This document shows positions 35,501 to 47,500 of a DNA stretch of 64,000 bases, piece by piece; position 1 is the first letter of the stretch, and each line of letters begins with the position of its first letter. The notes under the pieces were generated by a model. The model did not search any database. It saw only the letters and a list, made by a program, of their open reading frames with translations, and was not told the DNA's origin. The DNA is taken from the NCBI RefSeq assembly GCF_024713975.1, contig NC_091100.1, forward strand, positions 19,758,501 to 19,822,500, in the 5' to 3' direction. Source of the stretch: Paralichthys olivaceus (lineage: Eukaryota > Chordata > Actinopteri > Pleuronectiformes > Paralichthyidae). The position numbers were made by a program, and so were the translations under genes.

Positions 35501-38500
35501 TGTGCTTTTTATGTACAGGCTTAACAGAAAAATTAGAACTACTGTATTTCAGAAATATTATTGATTTCAATAAAACACAGAACAGCAGTAATGGTACCTG
35601 CAGGTTAGCATTGTGTGTCTGCAGGGCTGTGTTGTTCTCCTGCAGTGAGGCAGCCTGCCTCTGCAGGGCAAGGATCTGAGCCTGCTGGCTGACACACTGA
35701 CTCTCCAGCTGCTTTAGTTGGGCCTGCATCGCCTGGCGCTCTGCCTCCAGTGTCGCATTCTGGAGAGGAGAGGGGGAGGAAGGAGAGGAGAGGGGAGGGC
35801 AGAGGAGGAGAGTTTTAAATAGACAGTACAACTTTATAAATCTTTTGTTCTACAGAGGCCCTTCTTTGGGATATATCCATATTAAACATACAATAAGTAA
35901 CTTCTGCCTCTAGGGGTCACTCAATCAAAACAGTAACAGGAGACCTAGTTTTATGATGATGTGAAGCAGCGTGGGATCATGGGAGATGTCTCCACCACCA
36001 TTGCTGATGAAAATGTACTTGATACAACTCAAGTGCAAATCAAGTTCATGGATGAAATGATGACAATGAATAATTGTGATCCAATATGAGTGACCAATAC
36101 AAACAGCTGACTGGTGAACTGTCTAGCATTGTGTGCTAGTTGTTTGAGGTTATAGCAGATATGGACAAACCATGGGTAAAGCCAATATGATCCAATTAAA
36201 AGGTGACTAAAATGAAATGTCAGGTTAACTTGAATAAATTGGGGGTTATGTGGGTGTGAACATGGTTAGAAACCTTTTGTGCACAATTATACCATATGTT
36301 ATGTTATATTATGTTTTTATATATTCTATATTTAATTGAGGCCTTTGACTTACATTCCTCTCCACTTCGATGAGACGGTCTTTGAGCTTCAGCAGTTCCC
36401 TGGTGGCCTCCTGGTTTTCACGCAGCCATTCACTCATCGCTTTGCCCGTCTCTGTCGGAGGGGTGGAGCTCGATGGCGTCCACTCCTCCTGCCTCTGCTG
36501 CAGAGCCTCACAGCTCAGCCTCACCTGTGTGATGGAGAGCAGTCACAACACCTGGATCCGTAACAAAGTATCATGTATATTTTCTCAGGAGGCCTGGTGG
36601 CTTACAGTCCTGAGCTCCTGGCGCAGCTGCTGGTTCAGGGTGGACGATTCCTGCAGACGAGCCTCCAGAGTGGCCATCTTGTCCTCTTTGATCTGCAGTG
36701 ATTGTTTCAACGACGACTCCAGCTCCGACTCCAGCATCTTGAACCTGCTGAAGAGAGAGAGAGGGAGTTTGGCATTACAACACCACACTTTTCTGATCAC
36801 ATTCTCTTTAAAGGTTGCAGGATGGAAGGATAGAGTTCAGTATGTGAGCACCTGTTGTCTGGTGTTTCAGCCTGATGTAGACTCTCCTCCTGGTTCAGGA
36901 TCTTCATCTCCATCTCATGGCTCAGTCGCTCCAGTTCATTGTCCCTCTGCTGGGTCTTCAGCTTCTCACTCACCAGCTCCTAAAGAAAGACAGTATACAT
37001 TGACATAATATACTTGGTGTTGTCAAATTATGGGATTATATATGGAATTTAACATACAAAACAAATGTAATTTGATTGCTCTGGAGAAGGCTTTTTTTGT
37101 GCTCCTGTTCATATTAGGACATAAACTAAATGAAAATGGAAAAGGATGATTTCCAAACATCTGACCGAGTTACTGTAAATGATTATAGGGAGCAAAGAAA
37201 CATATTATGTGGTTTTGTCAGCACGACTGCGCAAAAATTACTGAATGGATTTACACAACACTTGGTGGAAGGATGTGGAATGGGTCAGGGAAGACCCAAG
37301 ACAACTCCAGAGTGAATCTGGATCAGGGGATGGATTAACATTGTGAGATTTTCAATTTTCACAGATTTCTCAGGAAATAATCAGGTGAAGTTTGATTGAA
37401 TTTAACGTCCACTCTAGTTGATGCTGTTGCTGTTACTACCAACTCATAACATGACCCTTCCCCTGGGAACCTGATTTAATCAAATTTTAAACCACAATGT
37501 TAATCAGAAAGTGAAAGGGAAAAGACAAGCTGTATTTATGATGCAATTCAGTGCAGTCACCCCCCTAGCAGTCATAAGTTTGGTTTCATATGAGGGTAGG
37601 CTTTTTTTTAGCGACTGTTCAGTAATAAATAAGGATATAAATCTGTAACTTTAACTTTACATGTATCTTTAATATCTTCAGAACTACACCAAAACAAATA
37701 TGACCTATTTGATGCGACTTTAAGGAGACTGTTGGGTATGTGCTCTGCTGAGTGCCATCCTAGTGTTTGTAGTTAGCTTGTGATCAGCTATATGTTGGGT
37801 GGAGTGTGTAAACATATGCACCCTGCAGCTATTAAAAAGAGAAACTGTGCATTATCAGTGAAATGTCATTCAGTCAGTGTCAGGGAGACAGCATGGACGT
37901 CCCGCCCTCACCTCTCTGAGTGTGGCCAGCGTCCTCTGGTCGATAGCTGCCTGCTTGGTCAGTTCCCTGTTGTCTCTCTCCAGGCCTTTGACCCTCTCAG
38001 CAGTCTCCCTCAACCCCTCCACCTCCTTCACCAGAAAACGCATCTCCCTCTCCAGGCTGGCCATGCAGACGTTACTGCTGTCCAAGTTGGCTTCCTGGAT
38101 CTCAGCCTGACACAGAGGAAGCAGTTTGTTCACTCAGATGCAATGCAGGCATAATCCTACCCTAGATGAGCAGCTGACACTTTCTTGCTCCTAGAGAACA
38201 ACCTGCTGGCGGAGGCGTCGATTCTCCTTCTCCAGCTGCCTCTTGTCTTTCTCCAGGGCTGTGGTCTCTTGCTCCAGACTCTGCTTCTCGGTTTCCAGTT
38301 GCTCGAGGCGTCTCGCGGAGATCCGAAGTTCCTCTAAGGTGGCCTGCAGACTCTGGTTCTCTGCCTCCAGCTCCTGAACCTCTGCCTCCAGACGCTGAAC
38401 TTTACGGTCTAAGGAGATCGATTGTGGTGGAAGAAATAAATGAATTAGTAATTGTTTCATGGAACTATGAATATATAATTCTTATTTGATTTACAATTTG

Positions 38501-41500
38501 TACCAGTGTTATCAAGAGAAGTCTGCAGCTGCTGATTAACTGAGTCCAGGACCTTGCACTTGGCCTCGAGCCGCTGTGTGTGCTTGGTGGCATAGGACGG
38601 CCGCGCTGGCAGCCCTGTGAAGATGCTGTCGTGGCAGGGACTGCTGCTCTTCGAGCCAGGGGAGTGATCTCGTGATCCCACAAAACAATGGAGCCTATTG
38701 TGAATGTTTTCTAAAACTTCCAGATCAGACATCAGGTCTTTGAAATCTCCTCTGCCTAGCTCCTCTAGTTGTCCCTTCTCTTGAATGTGACGCTCTGGGT
38801 CGTCTGCGAGGATGATCCCACTCTGGACTTCCTCCAGCTCTACTGTGTCTGCTTGTTGATGGGAGTGTGAATCTCCATTCAGAATCTTCTGTGGTGCCGT
38901 GCTCAGTGGAAATATACTAGTGTGGTTTTGTGTATTTGAGCAGGACGTTTGAGACCCTGAGGGCTCGTCTGTTGATGGGGTCCAGTTGTCGACGACCCGG
39001 TCACACTCACGGAGGTGGCTTTGTTTGGGACGCAGGCTGTTGCCGGTAGAGGCACCTATCAGTTCCTCTATGGTCCTCAGAAGACTTTGGTTCTCCTTCT
39101 CCAGCTTCAGCATCTGACTGCGGGTCCTCTCACTCACCTCCACACTCAGCGTCTGTTGGCCTGTGGACAAAACACATTGTGTGAATTAAACCTTTGTCCA
39201 AGGAAGGAGAGAACTGGAGATAAACAGAATGAAAGGCTACTAGTAAACATTACTACTGTTACTACTAAGATGTAGTTTGGTTTTGGGGGGAATATTATTT
39301 ATGGGAATATTCCATGGTGCACTTTTTGTACTCACGCACAATTCCTTAGAGTTATTTTTTATTTCTAAATAACAGATTATGATTCTGTATGTATATAAAA
39401 ACGAAAATCATATTTGCTGGAAAGTATTCCAAAGACTTCTTCCTGAAAATTAAATAAATAAAAAAATGAAATTGGTATAAAGGTCAGCTCTGTGTGAGAG
39501 AATGTGCTTGTTTTGACCCAGGGTTGGAGTTTTTAAGTATGTAAAAATATCAAATAATTGAGAGCATGCACACAATTACAAAATGTATTTTTTTTTACTT
39601 TCTTTAACATTGCAAGCTTTTCAACATTTTGAAATCAGACATGTTTAGCGGACTGATATTCATGAGTGTGTGCATATGCCCTTCTAAGTGCCATTCTAGT
39701 TAATGTAATCTGCCATTAGTAACATTAACACTAGTTATCACCTTGGGCGTTGTCAGTGGTCTTGGAGAGCTGCTCTAACTCCCAGCCCAGGTGCTGAGAC
39801 TCCTCCATGCTTCTCCTCTGAGCCAAACACAGGGTCAGGTTCTCCTCCTGCAGCTCCTCAATGCGCCTCCGATCAGCCTCCCTCTCCTGGAGTGAGAGTA
39901 TTAACTTATCAGGACAGGATGTATCAGGAACACAGAATGATCATTCAAAGAGGACGTGAGGGCCGAATGCTGAGTTCTAGATGTTTGTTATTATATTGTC
40001 ACTTGTTGTCCTTTGAGGAAAGAGGCTGTAAGGGAAATGTTACATGTTGATCATGCAGAATGTACTCATGTTCATTTCCTCTGTGATTGATCATGATTGA
40101 ATCTTTACAATGTAACCTTGATCATGCTGAATCCTGTGCACCTGATTGAATCTTGACCTGATTGCCTCAACTAAGGCATTGTTGCCCTGATGTCATCAGA
40201 AGATCCTGACCTTTTGCTCAGAAACAACCTCAACCAGAGGGGGAGGAACGATCCAAATGTATAAAGAGAAAGAACAGCTTCCCATCGGTGTGCATATGAC
40301 AAACTAACCCTTGTCTTGTGTACCATGCTCTGAGCATTAAAGTGTGACAATACTGTAAGAGATTTTTGTCTCGTTCCTCGTTGTCAGAGTGGGATTGCAG
40401 AATTGCCACGACAAGGCTTAATTCAAGGCAACACAAAGGTAACAAAGGAGACATCTCCTCGAGTGTTGACGTCTGACCTGTTCCATATCATGAACCTGGG
40501 CCTTCAGCATCAGACTGTGTTTCTCCAGCTGGTGGATTTTATCGGAGCGTGCCCTCCAGCCTGCCAACTGATCCTCCAGCACCTCTTTGGTCTCCTGTAG
40601 CACCCTGTTATCCTCCTTAAGCTCCTGAAATATACACATACAAAAAAAGCACCTTTGGTTCTGAGCATAAAAAATCTAAATACATTTCTTACCATGACCT
40701 GGTACAACATTAATCAGTCTGAGTTTACCTCCACTTTGGCCTTGTGGAACTCCATCTTGTGCAGTTGCTCTCTGTAACGTCCCACTTCGCTCTCCAGCTT
40801 ATCCGCCTTGATGGCTCTCTCTCTCAGGGCGTCCAGCTCATCCCGATAGGTGCGGGCTGCTCGCGCCTCCACAAGCAGCAGGGAGTTCTGGTGGAGGTTC
40901 AGTCAGAGGAATGATTTATAGCAAGAGCTGAAAGTAAATGTGGCTCTGCTATGTTGAGTAGTCTTTACTGTGGGAAACCCTTCTGACCTGACTGGGATTC
41001 ATCGAGTGTCTGTCTCTATTTAAAGATGCACTAATCAATATATTTATACAAACACTGGATCAAGTGACTACATCTATATAAATATGGGGAAGTGACAGAA
41101 CAGAGAGTTATCACCTGGAACATTCAGTGTCTTTTAGCTTGCTGTTTTGGTTTTATAGATTTACTGTTGCAGTTCAGTTTTGAATTGCAGCAAGGAATTT
41201 CTTTTAATTGCAAAAAACCTTTAAAAAAATATAACACCCTTTAAAGTACAAGTTGCATTCTCCCATTCATGCACACACTCATACTTATTGCCACTTTGAA
41301 ATGCAGTGGAGTAGCCAGGGATCGAACCACCAACCTTATGGTTGGATGACCCTGTTGACCTCCTGAGCCACAGCGTTGGCATAATTCACCAGCTGGTCAG
41401 TAAGATAATATTTCGAATAAATGACATTGTGTCTGGTGGGTGTATACATAGGCATTTGTATGGTAGCACATTTTCTGTTTGCTAGTTTGTGAGCTAGTTC

Positions 41501-44500
41501 AGCTGCTCCCCAAGTGACCAAATGATTAATGGTGCTTTAATTTAAATGAGATATTTCACATATAAACCACAGTGACTTGGGTGCAGCAAACCTCAGCCAC
41601 AGGGCTTAAACTGTGAATACACACTGAGATCTCCTGTTCAGACAAATCTATATGAGCTTTACTGAGAGTTCAGTGGCTTAAATTTGCAGCTATTAAGCAC
41701 TCTGCAGCAAAGTATGGTGTGAATGAATCTGTATTTAAGCTGCTGTGGAGTCAGGAGGTCATTGTGTGTCATCATCGCAAGGAGCTGCAACTTATTCTTT
41801 GTCTTGTCTGCCTTCAAACCTCCTGCTGGATCCTCTTCAGCTCCGACTCCATGTTCTCCAGCTCATGTCGACAGTCCAGCATCTGCTCACTCTTTTCCTC
41901 TCTGGTGGGATCAGGCATGCAAAGGAGAGGGACACACACAGTGAGCGGGTTAGTGCACACTACTTCCTGCAATAGATTTATAGATATAAAAAAAAGTGCT
42001 AAAAATGGCTAGATGGAGAAAGCACACATGCATTTCACATTTCAATTACTCCTGCAAGACAACAACATGTGTTACAACAAGATCCTTCTCCGTAAACCCC
42101 ATTTCATTTAATTTAATACCACAATGTTAATCAGAAACTAATGCTATCAGAAAGCTATTGCATACTCAGATGTGTACAGTATATGTATAATAAGTAGTTG
42201 TATAAGCACAGGGCCATTCAAAGGGACAAAGTCCAGCCATACTTGATGCTTTAACTGATATTGTGTTTGCTCAGAGGCAACAGTGTGTGACTCTGAGCAT
42301 CACGACAAGAGAGGACAATACAGCAGAGAAGATGGGGATGGAGGGCAAAGATGGACCGGGGATCTTGATCAGATCATGGGTTAGAGAGTGCGTGTGTGTG
42401 TGTGCAGCATTTGCAGAAACGCAGAGGCAATGTGGGTCAGTGTTAGTGCACAACCATGGAACCTGCCAAGCCAGCAGTAATGTGGGCCAAGCTCCCCGGG
42501 GCTTCTCTTATCCTGTAGTATCTCTCACTCTCGCTCTCTGCCTCTCATTCACTCTGTGCTGGCATGTCCCCAGAGGACAGGCCACCTCTTCAGCAATAAC
42601 CACTCACAAGAGAAACTCACACCATCACCAACAGTCAACATTTCACCCAACGAAAGACAATTCTGGACAAAAAATAGAATTGCCGGTGAATTGCTTATTG
42701 TGTTTTTTCATTGTTTTTCTTTCTTTTCTACTTGTTACTCACAGTTCTTGTCTGAGTCGTCTGATCTTGGCCTTGGAGTCAGCCAGCTCCACCGCCAGGT
42801 GCTGCTGGGACCCCGCCTGCTGCTGCTGCTGAATGCTGGGAGAGTAACTGCCGGACATTGGGCTGGAGGGGCTACCGAGCAAGCTAAACACGCCTTCCTT
42901 CTCCTGCATCAGCTCTGCTATAGTCTGCATAGAGGAAGCGAAGATATACACATGGCATATACTGTAAATCAATGACCAGTTTCTAATATATATCTGTGCA
43001 TTACAAATGAATGTGCAAAACTCAAAACATCAAATATGGGTACCTCCAGGTTGGCATCCCTCTGGTCCAGCAGGTGTCGGAGGTGCGTGGCCATGTTCCT
43101 TGCTACGGCCTCCATCTCATCTGGGTTAATTTCACTAGACTCCAACCACTGCAGATCTAGCACGTTCTCCTGACTGTGGGTCAACTAGTCGGGGGCAGAG
43201 AGATTTGATATGAACACACAGTGGCATGTTTCCTTTTAATATATTCAACCTGCTGGGACGTCACTGCTGCAAAACCAGTCCACAGTGTTCTTTATTATCC
43301 CACACTCCCGCCCAACAACACACAAACTGATTTACTGTAAATACCTCCTGAATGTGTGCAGCTATCGCAGCTTTTGTGACGAAGTCAAGCGTCTGGATCC
43401 TCTCGATGTATTCGTCTTTCCTCTCACACTGAAAATAAACATGGAAATGTATTGGAACACTTAGATTGTCAGTAAATTAGCTTTTGTTTTGTCTTCAATG
43501 TGTGAAAAAAAGGCTGATATACAAACAAACTGGACGAAATGTGTTTCCAGACTGATCTTAAATGTCAGAAAGTGTTGGTTACCTGGACTGCACATCCCAG
43601 CAGCAACAACAAGAGCTTCTTCATTTCCTCCAGACTTTGTTCTGTGGAGAGTAAAAAAAAAGTTCATTGTGTGAAATAAAATCAGACTTAAGTCATGAGA
43701 GCTGCTGGCATGGATTTGAATTGACCAGAGCGCTGGCTGGTGAATGTGGGTCATCACTTGCCAAAGCCTAACCATCACAAGCCAGCGTGGTGATCAGGCT
43801 GATCGCGTGCAACAGAACTCAAATTGTATCAGAAAGAGCTGAAGCTGAAATACTGAAACTATTTTCCAGGTGATCAGTTTCATCACTTTGTAGAAACAAA
43901 AAAGTTATACATCATTTTGTTTCCTAGATAATTACATTTACTCTAGTCTGTTGCTTTTTGTCTCACTGAAAAGCTTTTTTTCATATTTCAAATGGACATA
44001 TAATGTTCAATTTATCTCCTGATTGTAAATAAATCATTTGAAATCAATGCATGTTGTAATGAGTATTGACAAATCATATACTGAGTTTGCAGTTGCCATA
44101 AAGAGGAGAGATAAGAAACACTTTAAAGGAGCATACCACAGTAAGGAGTCCTGCCAAGCAGCAGCACATTTGGCAGAGGAATCATGATTAACTGTCTCAG
44201 ATTATCCTGCAAAAAAAGAGAGAAACAGAAAGAGACGAGGGAAATGGGTCGGGAAAAAGGAAGATAAGCACATTTTGGTCAAACTGAGCAAAGTAAAACA
44301 TTTCTCTTTTCCTGGGCTCCAGCCAAAGTGCCTGAAAGGACAGGAGTGTATGTATGTACAGCACATAGCAGCTGCTCCAAACATGTATAGAGGCACAGCC
44401 AACAAATGAACGGGTGCTCTGAATGGGTGGGTGACGGAGCCAGTTTCCTTGGTGCAGTGGTAAAATCCACCAAAACTGTTTGGTTGCAACCATGTTTGAA

Positions 44501-47500
44501 GCTTTAAGAGGCTCTTTGTGTTAATGCATGTGTGTGGTGTCATCACTTAGACTGTGATGCACTGCAGACATCCTCAACCAACAGTCGTGTCTTACAGAGA
44601 CCGACACTAGAACTGGAGAAGTGTAACTGTCTGGTCACAGAGCTTAAAACCTCCTCATCTTTCCCAAGCTTATGTTTGAGTTAAGAGTGTGGAGCTGAGA
44701 GTAAGTCTGTGGTCTTTAGAGGTATTATAGAATAGGGATTATAGGAAATGGCATCTTAAAATAATACCAGTATGCACCTTTAAATATATCAGGGATACAC
44801 AGACTTGCAGTAGATTTCGGATTTAAAAGTTTCTGTGATTCACTTCTGATCTGCAAAGAAAATCTTTTGTCTTTTGTTTTAGCAAATACTAGCATGATAA
44901 AGTGCCAAAACAAAATGTGGTTAATTCAACCACTGCCTTTTCTCTGCAGCATTGTTTTCCAACAGCTGACTTATTTATTTATTTCAATACGAAGATCAGC
45001 AGTGTTAACATTGGAGTTAATTTTCCATTTGCCTCTGACTTATAAGGAATCAGGCAGTGGTGGATGTAGGATTTTTCTAAATCAGGGGCCATAAAGGGGC
45101 CTCAATTTACATAGAAGGCCCAATTATAAGTCCCACAAACATTCACAATAATCTGAATAATTTAACTCATTCCTTGCTTATTGTTACCTCTATAGCTTTG
45201 AGCAAAGCCACACATCATATACTGAAAATTGTTCCTTGTTAAAGCGCAGTGTTCTTCAAAAAAACTTAAAATTCTTCACTAATTGTCACTTTTTATTATT
45301 GTTTGTATTGTTGGTAAGTGACTAGTTGCCATCGCTCCATCCGCCTTAAATTACACCCGACGATAACATTATAATAACAACGTTATCCATAATAACTTGG
45401 GTTGGTCAGTCTGTCTGTTTGTCTTTCTGTCTGTTATTCTGTCCGTTTGTCTGTCTTTCATCCATCTTTCTGTCTGTCTGTTTGTCATCCATCTTTCTGT
45501 CTGTTACTCTGTCTGTCTGTCATCCATCTTTCTGTGTCTCTCTCTGTCTCTCTGTCTGTGTTTGTCTCTCTGCGGTGCTCTACCCTGGCTGCTGTGCAGA
45601 TTACACAGATGTTTACACGGCTGATATTTAGGCCATGCATCTTAAGAAGAACTAGTTGATCTGCTGGGACACGAGTGCCACCGACTTCCCCGGCGTGCGC
45701 ATGTGTGATCCGATGTGTGCGTGTGGCAAAGTTGAGGTCGAAACATCTAAATCGAATGTTCCGATATCGTAATCCGACATGGAAAGATTAGCAGCCCTGT
45801 ATCTTGGGTGTGTTATATTACACTTTAGATATGGCTGAGAAAAACCAGACGGGGAGAACGTCCAAAACTCACCAGATAAAATTTCTTGATTTGCTGGACG
45901 AGAAAGTTCAGGTTGTGGATCCTCAGACTGGGATCCCTGCTCACATTGTTTGCACCCTGGGGAGTAGCTGAAGGGTTTCTGAAGATGGGACACAATATGA
46001 AGACATTTAACTTGACATTTCTGCTAAAAAACACACACACACACATAAATGGTTGTCAGTGGAATAGGGTGAAAGGAAGCTGGCACAAGTCTTGGCACAG
46101 ACGTCACTGTGAGAACATGTATGAGTTCTCTGTTCATTTCTAACTTTAGCCTGAGTGACGTCATTCCTTTAAGACTCCAAACAGGAGTGTTGCTGAGTCG
46201 AATGGGACTTTTCACTCCAAAGAAATGCTTCAGATGGATTTTCAGCCTGTTGGCTATAGAGCCCACTGCACACTGGGCTAGAGCCATCACATACTGAAGC
46301 TGAAGATCAGCATTCATGGGCCTCTGTGGAAATATATGGGTCAGACTCCAGCTTGTTGCTCAGGAAAGGAGATCTACAGCATGTAAGGCTTTAAAAAATG
46401 CTTTGAAAAGACCATTTAACTGCTCTTTTACAACTGTTTTTTATGTATCGTTGTCTTTGGCGGTATGGTTTATTTTTACTATTGATCACTATTGCTCAGG
46501 AGTTGATACAAAATTGACCCCTCTGCCACCCATATATAGAAAGACAGATACTTGATTGATTCCAAAGTAAATTTAGGCATCCAGTAGCTTCAAACACACA
46601 TAGAGGGCATGACAAACATTTCAGAAATCATGGAGGTAAAGTAAAAGATTGTGAAAATGGTCAATAAATTGTCATATAAAAGAAAATATTGAAAAATGTA
46701 AACTCAAACAAGATCCAACTATGCAGAGTATGGGTGTTTGTTTCTGTGGAGGCTGTGCAAATAGTCGAATAGTCGAAATTGTCAATTATTATATAAAAAA
46801 TGATAAATGTCCTCACAACACTCACACTTGCATGCATGTGAATGTATCACTTGTCCTCCTCACATAAACTTTGTTGTTTTTTATTTTTATTGAGATATAC
46901 ATGTTCATTTGGAGACACTCATAGGTAGTCATATAATATTTCTGTACTAGATTAAAAAAAAATCTATCCAGATAGCATACAGATGTGGGCGACTTCAGGC
47001 AATGAAGTGGCACTTCTGGTCTTCTTGTGGCCCAAAGAAAATGGATGTGAGCCTAAAGTGGCCCACTTGTAAAATAGTAAATGTGGCCAAAATATCCCAA
47101 AACAAATGTGGGTCTCTTTGGGCAAACATGAGGTGCTACAGGTAAAGTGTAATCTGGAGGTGAACCTAAAGTGGCCCATGTGGTAAATGGTGATTATGGC
47201 TCAAAACAAATTTGGGCCACCCACCTTTGGTTCACATGCGGTATTGCTGTGGTTTAGGCTTCTTGTGGCCCAGATCTGGCAAACAGGAGCAGACCACTGC
47301 AAGTGTCATCATCCCACACACTATTTGGGACGGATGACAATTCAATGTGGGCCAAATATGGGCCAAAAATATTTGACTAAAGATCTAAGTGAAAGCCTGC
47401 ATACAGAGAGATGTATATAGCTGATATATGATGTAGCTGCCCTGTTCATCTACTTTTCAGTCGGCCTGTCTCTGGAGCTGTTTGTCCGTTTTGCCCTCCC

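Noticed and set aside
45397-45659. Three overlapping plus-strand open frames
   Set aside because: All are readings of the TCTG/TCCATC minisatellite.
46156-46163. Second perfect CRE (TGACGTCA)
   Set aside because: It lies deep inside CCDC88 intron 3 with no promoter-like context, so I treat it as chance.
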